57,893 nucleotides of DNA from Dehalococcoidia bacterium (GTDB lineage: Bacteria; Chloroflexota; Dehalococcoidia; GIF9; AB-539-J10), in assembly GCA_016933195.1 (NCBI GenBank), contig JAFGBN010000055.1:1-57893 (forward strand). The letters are read 5' to 3'. Position numbers and translations under genes: made by a program. The notes below the pieces were generated by a model. It had not been told where the DNA came from and did no database searches. It saw only the letters and a list, made by a program, of their open reading frames with translations. Positions 25,449-35,062 of this stretch are shown piece by piece (the stretch's first letter is position 1; each line of letters starts with the position of its first letter).

Positions 25449-27707
25449 TTGGCAAGGGACTTAGAATTTATTGCCTGGTTTGATGAACTTAGTAAGAAGG
25501 ATATTGCCTTAGCTGGTGGCAAAGGAGCAAATCTAGCTGAGATGACACATGCTAAAATTCCAGTGCCACCGGGATTTATCGTTACCTCAAATGCCTATTC
25601 CCATTTCTTAAAGCAGGCAAAGCTTGAACAGGAAACACGTCAGCTTCTCAAGCCTTTAGATATAGAGGACAGTCAGGAGCTTAAAAAAGCCAGCGATAAG
25701 ATTAAAGAAATTTTTTCTAATGCCTCTATACCTGAAGAAATAGCCAGTGAAATTAAGCAGGCTTATAGAAAACTAGGGGGAGGACTAGTAGCTGTACGCA
25801 GTTCCGCAACTGCTGAAGACTTGCCCGAAGCTTCCTTCGCCGGGCAACAAAGAACCTTTTTAAATGTTCAAGGAGAGGGTGAACTATTAGCTGCAGTACA
25901 AGGCTGTTGGGCTTCACTATTCGAACCTCGGGCTATATTCTACCGGCAGCAACAAGGATTTGACCATTTTAACGTAAGCCTAGCCGTTCCAGTTCAACAA
26001 ATGGTGCAATCGGAAACTTCTGGAGTTATGTTTACCGTGGAACCTCTAACTAGCGACAAGGAGAAAATCCTTATCGAGGCAGTTTATGGGCTTGGCGAAG
26101 CTATCGTCTCTGGAGAAGTGACCCCTGATTCCTACACGGTAGACAAAAAGAGCCTGACTATCATCGATAAACAAATAGCCAAACAAGAGTGGCAGATAAT
26201 CAAAAATCCCCAACCTAGCGAGGTGGAAGAAAATAATATTAAAGTTCCTATATCTGACTCAAGGCAATATGAGCAGAAGCTATATGATAAAGACATTATC
26301 GCTCTAGCTAAGTTGGGTAAAGGTTTAGAGGATTTATATCAATTTCCTCAAGATATCGAATGGGCAAAGCAAGATGATAGGCTCTTCATTGTTCAAACTC
26401 GTCCAGTCACCACTTTAGGGGTGAGGGAAATGCTTGCTGAAATCAAGGCCGAACCACTGCTAACTGGTGAAGCTGCTAGCCTAGGAATAGCTTCAGGCCT
26501 TGTCAAAATCGTCCACGATGCTACACAACTAGACAAGGTAAAAAAAGGGGACGCCTTAGTAGCCGAGATGACATCCCCTGATTTCGTCCCGGCAATGAAA
26601 CGCGCAACAGCTATTGTCACCGACAAAGGTGGCAAAACTTCTCACGCCGCTATTGTCAGCCGCGAGTTGGGCATCCCTTGTGTAGTTGGCACAGAAAAAG
26701 CCACTGAAATTCTTAAAGATGGTCAGGAAATAACGGTGGATGGTTCCCGTGGTCGAATTTATCAAGGCAAAATAGCAGGAGAAAAGATACCCTTGCGCAG
26801 CGCCAGCATGAGAAGAAGATTCACAACTAAGACAAAGGTCTATGTGAACCTGTCCCAGCCTGAATTGGCAGACAGAGTAGCTGCGAGGGATGTTGATGGA
26901 GTTGGCTTACTTCGGGCAGAATTCATTATAGCCCAGATCGGAGAGCATCCTCGCTTTATGCTTGATCAAAAGCGGGAATGCAAATTCATTGACCAGCTAG
27001 CTCAGGGCATAAATAGCTTTGCCAAAGCTTTCTACCCTCGCCCTGTGGTCTATAGAACCACGGATTTCAAGACCAACGAATACAGAAATCTAAAGGGTGG
27101 AGAAGAATATGAGCAGGTTGAAGAAAATCCCATGATTGGATACCGAGGTTGCTCCCGATATGTTCAAGAGCTTGATGTTTTCAAGTTAGAAATCGAGGCT
27201 ATAAAGAAGGTCCGAGAAAAACATCATAACCTCTGGGTTATGATTCCCTTCGTGAGATTGCCCAGCGAGATGGCACAAGTTAAGGAAATACTCGAGGCTG
27301 AAGGACTCCACCGCTCCCCCGATTTCAAACTATGGATGATGGCCGAGGTGCCTTCCAATGTCCTCCTTATTGACGAATTCCTAGCCACAGGGATAAACGG
27401 CATATCCATCGGCTCTAATGATTTAACCCAGCTCATCCTAGGCATAGATAGAGACAACTCTAAGCTAGCAGGCATATTTGATGAGAGGAACACAGCAGTA
27501 ATGCAAGCCATGGAAAGGCTTGTTACTGCTTGCGCAAATAAAGGCGTTACTTCTTCCATTTGCGGACAGGCTCCTTCTTTTTACCCTGAAATTACTGAGA
27601 AATTAGTCAGGTGGGGGATTACCTCGGTATCAGTAAGCCCAGATATGATAGATAAAACTAGAGAGATAATCGCCACTGTAGAGGCAAAATTAAGGATTCC
27701 TGCCTAA
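25449..27707 (+). CDS. ppsA: Phosphoenolpyruvate synthase
   Basis: PpsA converts pyruvate, ATP and water to PEP, AMP and phosphate, feeding gluconeogenesis. The N-terminal ATP-grasp domain (GGKGANLAEM, VAVRSSATAEDLPEASFAG) spans about 1-330; the swivelling phospho-His domain has GGKTSHAAIVSRELGIPCVVGT at about 395-417; the C-terminal PEP/pyruvate TIM barrel has GYRGCSRY, GSNDLTQLILG and SICGQAPS. At 752 residues it is slightly short for PpsA but complete. The start is TTG with AGGAGG before it. A pyruvate phosphate dikinase activity is less likely given the length and motif wording. Confidence 0.93.
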   Translation: MARDLEFIAWFDELSKKDIALAGGKGANLAEMTHAKIPVPPGFIVTSNAYSHFLKQAKLEQETRQLLKPLDIEDSQELKKASDKIKEIFSNASIPEEIASEIKQAYRKLGGGLVAVRSSATAEDLPEASFAGQQRTFLNVQGEGELLAAVQGCWASLFEPRAIFYRQQQGFDHFNVSLAVPVQQMVQSETSGVMFTVEPLTSDKEKILIEAVYGLGEAIVSGEVTPDSYTVDKKSLTIIDKQIAKQEWQIIKNPQPSEVEENNIKVPISDSRQYEQKLYDKDIIALAKLGKGLEDLYQFPQDIEWAKQDDRLFIVQTRPVTTLGVREMLAEIKAEPLLTGEAASLGIASGLVKIVHDATQLDKVKKGDALVAEMTSPDFVPAMKRATAIVTDKGGKTSHAAIVSRELGIPCVVGTEKATEILKDGQEITVDGSRGRIYQGKIAGEKIPLRSASMRRRFTTKTKVYVNLSQPELADRVAARDVDGVGLLRAEFIIAQIGEHPRFMLDQKRECKFIDQLAQGINSFAKAFYPRPVVYRTTDFKTNEYRNLKGGEEYEQVEENPMIGYRGCSRYVQELDVFKLEIEAIKKVREKHHNLWVMIPFVRLPSEMAQVKEILEAEGLHRSPDFKLWMMAEVPSNVLLIDEFLATGINGISIGSNDLTQLILGIDRDNSKLAGIFDERNTAVMQAMERLVTACANKGVTSSICGQAPSFYPEITEKLVRWGITSVSVSPDMIDKTREIIATVEAKLRIPA

Positions 27708-27735
27708 GATTGCCCGATAAAATAGCAAGGCTTTA

Positions 27736-28773
27736 ATGATTGATGAACTTAATATACGTCAGCAGGCAGAGGAGAGAGAAGAAAAACTTTCGCCTTATGC
27801 CACTAAAAGCAAATTTAGTCGTGGTAGGGTAAGATGGGAAGAGCCTTGCCCCATAAGAACTTGCTTTCAACGCGATCGGGATCGTATTATCCATTGTAAA
27901 TCTTTTCGGAGATTGAAGCACAAGACACAGGTCTTCATCGCTCCCTTGGGAGACCATTACGTGACCAGACTAACTCATACATTAGAAGTATCTCAAATTG
28001 CCCGGACTGTAGCTCGAGCTCTAAGCCTCAACGAAGACCTAACTGAAGCTATTGCCTTGGGACATGACTTAGGACACACCCCTTTTGGACATATAGGCGA
28101 GGAAGTCCTGAATGAACTTTATCCTGATGGTTTCAAACATAATGAGCAAAGCTTAAGAGTAGTTGATTTGTTGGAGGGCGAGGGCCAAGGGCTCAATCTC
28201 ACCTGGGAAGTGCGAGACGGTATTCTCAAGCATTCTAAAGGGCAAACTGACATACTGGGGGAAGGATGGGGAGATGTTGGCACTTTAGAGGGGCAGGTAT
28301 GCAAGATAGCAGATACCGTGGCTTACATTAACCACGATGTCGAAGACGCTATAAGAGCCAATGCCATTAACCAGAATGACTTGCCTCATCTAGTCACGGC
28401 AACTTTAGGTTGTACACATTCACAGCGAATCAATACTTTAGTTTGTGATATTGTGAGCTACTCTTGGCCAGTCTGTAATCATAGCAGTTTAACAGAACCA
28501 ACTATAGGCATGAGCCCTGAAGTTCTCAGTGCAGCCAATAGCCTTCGTCAATTTCTATTTGACAAGGTGTATAATCCCAGTTTAGTTAGAGAAGAAGCAA
28601 TAAAAGCAAGAAAGATACTGCGGCTACTATATTCCCATTTCTTGAGACATCAAGACGAATTACCTCAAGAATTCATCTCCCTACTTGATAATACGGAGCG
28701 AAAAATCATTGATTATATTGCTGGAATGACTGACCAATATGCGCTACGACTGGCTGAAGAAATATCCCAATGA
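27736..28773 (+). CDS. dgt: dGTPase-like HD-domain triphosphohydrolase
   Basis: The enzyme family hydrolyses dNTPs to deoxynucleosides and triphosphate. The N-terminal block RDRIIHCKSFRRLKHKTQVF and HD-domain motifs THTLEV and GHDLGHTPFGH give the four metal ligands. The later FKHNEQSLRVVD and IADTVAYINHD blocks also match. At 345 residues it corresponds to the shorter, DUF-type-1 dGTPases. The stop overlaps dnaG by ATGA, making a dgt-dnaG-rpoD unit, an arrangement seen in several Gram-positive-type genomes. Confidence 0.93.
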   Translation: MIDELNIRQQAEEREEKLSPYATKSKFSRGRVRWEEPCPIRTCFQRDRDRIIHCKSFRRLKHKTQVFIAPLGDHYVTRLTHTLEVSQIARTVARALSLNEDLTEAIALGHDLGHTPFGHIGEEVLNELYPDGFKHNEQSLRVVDLLEGEGQGLNLTWEVRDGILKHSKGQTDILGEGWGDVGTLEGQVCKIADTVAYINHDVEDAIRANAINQNDLPHLVTATLGCTHSQRINTLVCDIVSYSWPVCNHSSLTEPTIGMSPEVLSAANSLRQFLFDKVYNPSLVREEAIKARKILRLLYSHFLRHQDELPQEFISLLDNTERKIIDYIAGMTDQYALRLAEEISQ

Positions 28774-30662
28774 GCATAACTGCTGAGGTAAAGCAAAGAA
28801 TAGATATTGTAGAGCTTGTCTCTGAGTATGTCTCTTTACAAAAAGCAGGGCGTAATTTCAAAGGCTTATGTCCCTTTCATAGCGAAAAACACCCTTCTTT
28901 CTTTGTCTTTCCAGGGCAACAAACGTGGCATTGCTTTGGTGCCTGTGGCACCGGGGGTGATATTTTCTCCTTCATTATGAAGAAGGAAGGATTCGACTTC
29001 GGGCAAGCTCTCCAACTATTAGCTCGAAGGGCAGGCATAACTTTAACTTCGCCTGAGACCTTAGCCAAGGTTGAGGATAAGGAGGAAGAGAGCTTATTTC
29101 AGATTAATGAGTCAGCGGCTCAATACTACCACCACTTACTTCTAACCACTAAAGTCGGCGAAGTAGCCAGAAACTACCTCAGCAAGAGAAAGGTCAATAT
29201 TGAAACTATTACAGAATTCCGATTGGGCTTAAGCCCTGACAGCTGGGAAACAATTAAAAAATATTTAACAAGCAAAGGACACGAGGAAAAAGAACTATTT
29301 CAAGCTGGTCTGATAATAGAAAGAGAGGATAAAAGCAATTACGACCGATTTCGCAACAAACTGATGTTTCCTATATGTGATATTCAAGGTCGAGTTACCG
29401 GCTTTGGAGCTAGAGCCCTAGACGATTCCTTGCCTAAGTATATTAACTCGCCCCAGACACCGATTTTCGACAAGAGCAATAGTCTGTATGGAATCGACAA
29501 GGCTAAAACTGCCATTAGACAGAAAAATTTAGTAATAGTCGTGGAAGGCTATATGGACGTTCTCACTGCCCACCAACATGGCTGGCAAAATGTAGTTGCT
29601 GCAATGGGAACTTCCCTAACTGAAAAGCAGGTAAACATTATTAAAAGGTTAACTAAAAACATATCTCTAGCACTTGATGCCGACGCTGCTGGGAAGGAAG
29701 GCACTTTACGAGGCAGAGAGGTTTTGTATCATTCCCTAGACAAAAAGGGGGCAGAAATGCTCCCATATTCAAGGGAATCGGCGCGCTCTATGCACAAAGG
29801 AGAAGAACCATCTCCTTTATTAGCCCAAAAAGTTAAGCTTACAAGCACGCTTGATGCCGAGATAAACGTGCTCTGCTTACCCCCAGGCAAAGACCCAGAT
29901 GAACTAATAAGTGAAGACCCTGCTGCGTGGCAAAGCCTGGTGGAGCAGGCTACGCCTATACTAGATTTTATCATCGGTAATATGATAGCCAAAGTTGATA
30001 CTACTAAGGCTAAAGGCAAATCTTTGGTCATAGAGACGTTATCGCCCATATTTGACGAAATAGAAGACCCTGTACAACAGTCTCACTACGTGAGACAACT
30101 GGCACGTGAATTGAAACTCGAAGAATCGGAGATGAAAGCCGCTTTGAGAAAATTAAGAGGCAATCGAAAACGACTACAGCCCACTGAGCCAAGAGAACAA
30201 TCTCGTCTTGCTCGCCAGCTTGTGTCTAACCCCATCGAGGAGTACTGTTTAGCTCTACTACTCCGATATCCAGAGCTTCGCCAACTGGCTCAAGAACTGC
30301 TACCAGAACACTTCGAGTACACTGAGAACCGCGAACTCTTTGTCAGATGGCAAAGTTCCTCAGACATCCCCCCCCCTTGGAATAAACTTGACGCTAATCT
30401 ATTAGAACAATTAAACTATTTATTAAATAAGCCAATCATTGAGGAAAACAACAGGGAACAGCAACTTGCCTTAAGCGATTGTATCCTTCGCTTGCAAGAA
30501 AGACTATCTAGGAAAGTGGAGGTGGGGAGGGAATTAATGCTCGATGCTACCAGACAAAAGGAGGGTATAAATGCTGAGCTAGCTAAACTGGACAAGGAGG
30601 GAATAGATTCCAGTCAGCAGCTTAAAGAAATCCTCATTAAGAGGACAAAAGGAATTAAGTGA
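28770..30662 (+). CDS. dnaG: DNA primase
   Basis: DnaG synthesises RNA primers at replication forks. The CHC2 zinc finger is visible as [13 protein letters not shown]...[12 protein letters not shown] near residues 34-68; the primase core has FGARALDD; and the TOPRIM domain has [15 protein letters not shown] and [12 protein letters not shown]. The C-terminal helicase-binding part is less conserved. At 630 residues it is of normal size. It overlaps the gene before and the gene after by four bases, so the three-gene unit is strongly coupled. Confidence 0.96.
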   Translation: MSITAEVKQRIDIVELVSEYVSLQKAGRNFKGLCPFHSEKHPSFFVFPGQQTWHCFGACGTGGDIFSFIMKKEGFDFGQALQLLARRAGITLTSPETLAKVEDKEEESLFQINESAAQYYHHLLLTTKVGEVARNYLSKRKVNIETITEFRLGLSPDSWETIKKYLTSKGHEEKELFQAGLIIEREDKSNYDRFRNKLMFPICDIQGRVTGFGARALDDSLPKYINSPQTPIFDKSNSLYGIDKAKTAIRQKNLVIVVEGYMDVLTAHQHGWQNVVAAMGTSLTEKQVNIIKRLTKNISLALDADAAGKEGTLRGREVLYHSLDKKGAEMLPYSRESARSMHKGEEPSPLLAQKVKLTSTLDAEINVLCLPPGKDPDELISEDPAAWQSLVEQATPILDFIIGNMIAKVDTTKAKGKSLVIETLSPIFDEIEDPVQQSHYVRQLARELKLEESEMKAALRKLRGNRKRLQPTEPREQSRLARQLVSNPIEEYCLALLLRYPELRQLAQELLPEHFEYTENRELFVRWQSSSDIPPPWNKLDANLLEQLNYLLNKPIIEENNREQQLALSDCILRLQERLSRKVEVGRELMLDATRQKEGINAELAKLDKEGIDSSQQLKEILIKRTKGIK

Positions 30663-32107
30663 TGGATTCAATTAAAAGTGAAAACACTAACCTGGATAAT
30701 GATAATGATGAGGAATCAGCAGAAGACTTCTCCAGCGAAGAGACTGAAACTGCGGAAAAAGCTGAAGAGACTGGCGAATCCTTACCCGAAGAGATTAAAC
30801 CCGAAATAGCCTTAGTAGAGCGCGAAATAATTGACGACTCAGCTCGTATGTATCTTCAAGAAATAGGCAGAGTGCCACTTCTCAAAGCTGCTGAAGAGAG
30901 GGTCTTATCCAGCAAGATAGAACAAGGCAGATATTTAGAAAGAATTGAAGATGCCTACTTCAAGAAATACAAGAAATTCCCTTCAGCAGCGGATATAGTT
31001 ATTTGCCTAATCTCTCAGCTATCTAAGGCTTATCCTGCTATCGAGCTTATCAGAGAACGCTTGGGGACTGCTACCTCCAGCAGTTTAGCAGAGACAATCA
31101 CAAATTATAAATTCCGCGCTGCCATCGATAACGTCATAGACCCAGCATTAATAACTGCAATTGCTCAAAGGATAGATAAAGATACCGTTGCATTAGAAGA
31201 AACCGTAATGAATCTTTCTTTGAGCAGCAACCTCCTACCTCCGGAAGCACTGGCTCTTATCGGAAATGAAACTTCATGGCAGAAAGCAAGATCTCTTTTA
31301 ACTAACAGCGAGTTCCTATCCCAATTTAATTCTTATAACGCTCAATTTAAAGCTCATTTTGAAGAGGTAAGAGCTACAGCGAGGGAAGCAGGAAAAGACC
31401 TGACTGAGGCAAACCTACGCCTAGTAGTTAGTATAGCCAAAAAATACATTGGACATGGCATGTCCCTTCTTGACCTTATGCAAGAAGGGAATATTGGACT
31501 CATCCGAGCTGTAGATAAGTTTCAACACAGAAAAGGTTACAAATTCAGTACTTATGCTACTTGGTGGATCAGACAAGGAATCACCCGAGCTATAGCTGAC
31601 CAATCCCGCACCATTCGTATCCCTGTACACATGGTGGAGACGATTAACAAGCTATTACGAACAATACGGCGGTTAACCCAAGAATACGGGCGCGAACCAA
31701 GTTATGAGGAAATTGGAAGGTACCTAAATATAACTCCAGAAAGGGTAGAGGAGATTATGGACTTGTTTCATCACGAGCCTGTGTCTCTAGAGACGCCTGT
31801 TGGTGAAGAAGCAGACAGTCGCTTAGGCGACTTTGTAGAAGATCATGCCAGTTTGGCACCGACCGAAGCTGCTTCACATCAGTTACTCAAAGAGCAAATA
31901 GATAAAGTGCTTGATGATCTCACCGAGCGTGAGAAAAAGGTATTACAGCTTAGATTTGGTCTTAAAGATGGACATACTAGAACGTTGGAAGAGGTAGGCA
32001 AGGAATTCAATGTAACTCGCGAAAGAATACGCCAGATTGAGGGCAAGGCTTTGCGCAAGCTACGCCACCCTACCCATAGCCGAAAACTCAGAGATTATTT
32101 AGACTAA
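30659..32107 (+). CDS. rpoD: Primary RNA polymerase sigma factor RpoD
   Basis: This is the housekeeping sigma-70. An acidic N-terminal tail is followed by region 1.2 ([17 protein letters not shown]), region 2 ([40 protein letters not shown] for -10 recognition), region 3 and region 4 ([24 protein letters not shown] for -35 recognition). The length is 482 residues. GTG 30659 overlaps the dnaG stop; the ATG at 30662 is equally possible. The stop overlaps that of ffh, which runs towards it on the other strand. Its recognition helices agree with the TTGACA/TATAAT-like promoters seen in this window. Confidence 0.96.
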   Translation: MMDSIKSENTNLDNDNDEESAEDFSSEETETAEKAEETGESLPEEIKPEIALVEREIIDDSARMYLQEIGRVPLLKAAEERVLSSKIEQGRYLERIEDAYFKKYKKFPSAADIVICLISQLSKAYPAIELIRERLGTATSSSLAETITNYKFRAAIDNVIDPALITAIAQRIDKDTVALEETVMNLSLSSNLLPPEALALIGNETSWQKARSLLTNSEFLSQFNSYNAQFKAHFEEVRATAREAGKDLTEANLRLVVSIAKKYIGHGMSLLDLMQEGNIGLIRAVDKFQHRKGYKFSTYATWWIRQGITRAIADQSRTIRIPVHMVETINKLLRTIRRLTQEYGREPSYEEIGRYLNITPERVEEIMDLFHHEPVSLETPVGEEADSRLGDFVEDHASLAPTEAASHQLLKEQIDKVLDDLTEREKKVLQLRFGLKDGHTRTLEEVGKEFNVTRERIRQIEGKALRKLRHPTHSRKLRDYLD

Positions 32108-33444
32108 GCTCCTCCAAAACGTATAGGCATATCTCTCATGTTATGCAATTTACCCTTCCCTAGCGACTTGGTCAATTTTTGTACCTGATGAAATTGACTA
32201 AGCAGTTGATTAACATCTCGAGGTGTAGTGCCACTCCCCCGAGCAATACGACGCCGTCGGCTACCATTAATGATAGCCGGATTATGCCGTTCTTCAAGAG
32301 TCATAGAAAAGATAATGGCTTCCACCCTCTTCAATCGCTTCTCTCCTTCCTGATCAGACAAATAAGAGCCGAACTTGGAAAAGCCCGGCACCATTTCGAT
32401 TAGCTGCCCTAGAGAGCCCATATTCTGAATTTGGCGCATCTGTGCCAGAAGGTCACCAAGGTCAAAACCCGTGGTGTGCATTTTCTTTTTTAATTTCTTG
32501 GCTTGCTGCTGATCGAAAGATTTCTCAGCTCTTTCAATCAGAGTAAGCATGTCTCCCATGCCCAAAATGCGAGACGCTAACCTGTCGGGATAGAAAGACT
32601 CTAAAGCGTCCATCTTTTCTCCTGTGCCCATAAATTTTATCGGCACCCCGGTAACAAACCTGACAGAGAGCGCAGCTCCGCCTCTGGCATCGCCATCCAT
32701 CTTCGTCAGGATAAGCCCAGTAAGCCCAATGCGACTGTGGAATTCCTGAGCTACCCTCACTGCATCTTGCCCTGTCATAGCGTCTACCGTAAGCAAGACC
32801 TCTGAAGGCTTTGCTGTGGATTTAGTATCAGCCAATTCCGCCATCATGGCTTCATCAATATGTAAGCGCCCCTGAGTGTCCACTATAACCCAAGTTAATC
32901 CCGCTTCCTTAGCTTCTTTTATGCCATGCTGGCAAATAGTGGTTAGTGTTGCTTTGCTATCCTCGCAATATACAGATATGCCTTGTTGTTCGCCCAGTAA
33001 TTTAAGTTGCTCCACAGCAGCAGGTCGACGAGTATCAGCAGCTACCAGTAAAGGGTGCTGCCCTGTGTGTTTAAGCTGAACGGCTAACTTCACCGCCGTA
33101 GTAGTTTTACCCGAGCCTTGCAGCCCTACTAGCAAAACAATTGAAGGTAGATGAGAAGCTGGAGCCAGGCAGCTAGGCTCTTTACCCAAGATATCAATTA
33201 ATTCTTCATTGACAATTTTAATAACCTGCTGGGCTGGTGTCAGACTATGCCGTACCTCGCTTCCAAGAGCCCGCTCCTTTACCTTGGACAAAAATTCCTT
33301 GACTACCTTAAAATTCACATCTGCTTCCAGAAGCGCCAGTCTCACTTGGCGTAAAGCTTCGTCAATATCTCCTTCATTAAGTTTGCCCTTACCAGCAAGC
33401 CTATCAAACACCTTGGTCAATTTTTGAGTCAGAATTTCTAACAT
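32104..33444 (-). CDS. ffh: Signal recognition particle protein Ffh
   Basis: Ffh binds signal sequences and SRP RNA and targets nascent membrane proteins to FtsY and SecYEG. The N domain, the GTPase with [10 protein letters not shown] (G1), [12 protein letters not shown] (G2) and [10 protein letters not shown] (G4), and the Met-rich M domain with [11 protein letters not shown] for RNA binding are all present in 446 residues. The G3 motif reads DTQGRLH rather than the usual DTAGRLH. SecG of the translocon is encoded at 39.3 kb. The start has a weak GAGG close by and a good promoter directly upstream. Confidence 0.96.
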   Translation of the reverse strand: MLEILTQKLTKVFDRLAGKGKLNEGDIDEALRQVRLALLEADVNFKVVKEFLSKVKERALGSEVRHSLTPAQQVIKIVNEELIDILGKEPSCLAPASHLPSIVLLVGLQGSGKTTTAVKLAVQLKHTGQHPLLVAADTRRPAAVEQLKLLGEQQGISVYCEDSKATLTTICQHGIKEAKEAGLTWVIVDTQGRLHIDEAMMAELADTKSTAKPSEVLLTVDAMTGQDAVRVAQEFHSRIGLTGLILTKMDGDARGGAALSVRFVTGVPIKFMGTGEKMDALESFYPDRLASRILGMGDMLTLIERAEKSFDQQQAKKLKKKMHTTGFDLGDLLAQMRQIQNMGSLGQLIEMVPGFSKFGSYLSDQEGEKRLKRVEAIIFSMTLEERHNPAIINGSRRRRIARGSGTTPRDVNQLLSQFHQVQKLTKSLGKGKLHNMRDMPIRFGGA

Positions 33445-33459
33445 GGCTGCCTCAGCAGT

Positions 33460-33488
33460 ATTCTATTTCCAACTAAGCCCATAGTCAA
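33460..33488 (-). promoter_or_regulatory. Promoter of ffh
   Basis: On the minus strand TTGACT (complement of 33483-33488) is spaced 17 bases from TAGAAT (complement of 33460-33465). The expected transcription start is about 33453, only eight or nine bases before the ffh ATG at 33444, so the leader would be extremely short. Confidence 0.6.
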
Positions 33489-33580
33489 CTCCCCGCAATA
33501 CGCTAAAATAACAGGAAAATGATCCCAGCTAAGATACCATTGTAATTCACTCAGAGACAAGATAATATTAAGCGAGTTAA

Positions 33581-34057
33581 ATGGAACAGATTTGGGCACC
33601 ATGGCGGATAGAATATATAGAGAACCCCAAGGAAGGCAGTTGCGTTCTGTGTCAAAAACCTAAGGAAAGTAATGACGAGGCAAACTTTATCCTTTATCGT
33701 GGTCAGCACAACTTCGTAATCTTGAACGCATTTCCCTATAACCCAGGACATCTAATGGTAGTCCCCTACCAGCACACAGCAAATTTACAAGACTTAACCC
33801 ACGAAAAGATAATAGAACATTTCGACATCATCAAGAAAGGCTTAGAACTTCTGAAGCTGACATTGAAACCAGCCGGCTTTAACATCGGCCTGAATATAGG
33901 CAAAGTTGCTGGAGCCGGAATAGAAGGGCACCTCCACACTCACATAGTACCACGGTGGCAAGGTGATACTAATTTCATGCCGGTGTTGTCTGACACCAGA
34001 GTCCTATCTGAAGCCTTAACTGCAACATATAGAAAGCTAAAGGCGAATTTAAGCTAA
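33581..34057 (+). CDS. HIT-family nucleotide hydrolase/phosphorylase
   Basis: HIT proteins act on nucleotide phosphates such as Ap4A or AMP-lysine. The active-site triad reads EGHLHTHIVPRW (HxHxH) at about residues 108-119. The opening MEQIWAPWRIEYIENPKEGSCVLC with its paired cysteines is that of the Ap4A-phosphorylase-like HIT subgroup common in Chloroflexota and Gram-positive bacteria, where the cysteines and a histidine can bind zinc. At 158 residues it is complete. No Shine-Dalgarno is seen; the gene is divergent from ffh. Confidence 0.9.
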   Translation: MEQIWAPWRIEYIENPKEGSCVLCQKPKESNDEANFILYRGQHNFVILNAFPYNPGHLMVVPYQHTANLQDLTHEKIIEHFDIIKKGLELLKLTLKPAGFNIGLNIGKVAGAGIEGHLHTHIVPRWQGDTNFMPVLSDTRVLSEALTATYRKLKANLS

Positions 34058-34102
34058 CTCGACTTTGCTATACTCCACCATTTGGAGGCTTGTTCCTACC
34101 TT

Positions 34103-34165
34103 TTGCCATTGTGAGAAGCGTCAACGACGGCGCAATCTCACAAAAGAAAAATCCTGGCGTCGCTT
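34103..34165. repeat. Interspersed palindromic repeat copy between HIT gene and pheA
   Basis: GCCATTGTGAGAAGC...GGCGCAATCTCACAA is a copy of the window's repeat, with perfect 8-bp arms TTGTGAGA (34109-34116) and TCTCACAA (34136-34143), followed by GGCGTCGCTTCGCTCC. It lies between two convergent stop codons. Confidence 0.65.
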
Positions 34166-34187
34166 CGCTCCCAACAGAGGAGAAATA

Positions 34188-35015
34188 TCAAGCTAATTGC
34201 TGTTCAGCTTGAGAATAGGAGCCGAGTATCTTAACGAAGGTGGCCTCTCTTTTTAGCTCTTTTAAAGCTTCTTGGTAAACCTCACCATCCAGGTGGCCCT
34301 CAAAATCAGCGTAAAACACATACTCCCAAGGTTTGCTTTTGCTTGGTCTAGATTCCAATTTTGTCAGGTTTATATTCCTGGTGGCAAAGATGCCCAAGAT
34401 ACTATACAGAGCACCAGGCATATGCTTAGCAGTAAAAACAAGGGAGGTCTTGCTCCTCCCAGCTGGCTTGGCTTTCTGCTTAGAGATAGCAAAAAATCTG
34501 GTGTAATTATTAACATTGTTTTCAATCTCCGACGCCAAGACCTCCAATCCATAGATACCAGCGGCTCTCCTGCCAGCTATAGCAGCACATTGTTTCAATT
34601 GCTTTTCTTCTATCATCTTGGCGCTGCCCGCCGTGTCATAACTCGGTATGATTTCAGCACTCAGTTTGCCCAGAAATTCCTGACATTGAGCCAGAGCTTG
34701 AGGATGAGAGTAAATTGTTCTTATATCGCCTAAATCCTCTCCCGGCAGAGCCATTAGGCAATGGCTTATCCTTAAAATAGCCTCAGCAAATATATTAAGA
34801 GAATATGTTAATAACAAATCGTAGGTCTCGTTGATGCTGCCAGCCTGAGAGTTCTCCACAGGAATTACAGCAAAAACAACTTCATCCTCCACCACAGCTT
34901 GGAAAGTGTCTTTGAGGCTAATGCAAGGCAAGAAGTCAATGTCTTCACTAAAAAGCTTTACTGCAGCATCCTGGCTAAAAGCGCCCATCTCTCCTTGAAA
35001 AGCAACTTTAATCAT
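34188..35015 (-). CDS. pheA: Prephenate dehydratase with ACT domain
   Basis: PheA converts prephenate to phenylpyruvate in phenylalanine synthesis. The catalytic PDT domain starts KVAFQGEMGAFSQDAA and ends with the NYTRFFAIS motif containing the essential TRF. The regulatory ACT domain from about residue 190 has MPGALYSILGIFA and the Phe-binding ESRPSK. The length is 275 residues and no chorismate mutase domain is fused. The start has no Shine-Dalgarno but a TATACT box lies eight bases upstream. Confidence 0.94.
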   Translation of the reverse strand: MIKVAFQGEMGAFSQDAAVKLFSEDIDFLPCISLKDTFQAVVEDEVVFAVIPVENSQAGSINETYDLLLTYSLNIFAEAILRISHCLMALPGEDLGDIRTIYSHPQALAQCQEFLGKLSAEIIPSYDTAGSAKMIEEKQLKQCAAIAGRRAAGIYGLEVLASEIENNVNNYTRFFAISKQKAKPAGRSKTSLVFTAKHMPGALYSILGIFATRNINLTKLESRPSKSKPWEYVFYADFEGHLDGEVYQEALKELKREATFVKILGSYSQAEQQLA

Positions 35016-35023
35016 AATTTAGA

Positions 35024-35029
35024 AGTATA
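35024..35029 (-). promoter_or_regulatory. Candidate -10 box (TATACT) immediately before pheA
   Basis: Read on the minus strand, TATACT ends eight bases before the pheA ATG. No ribosome-binding site fits in between, so the mRNA would be leaderless. No good -35 is seen. Confidence 0.4.
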
Positions 35030-35062
35030 GTCTAAACTTGGTCCAACCTTCCACTGGCTCAA

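Noticed and set aside
34272-34733. 153-codon ORF antisense to pheA
   Set aside because: A shadow frame; pheA shows full catalytic and ACT motifs on the other strand.
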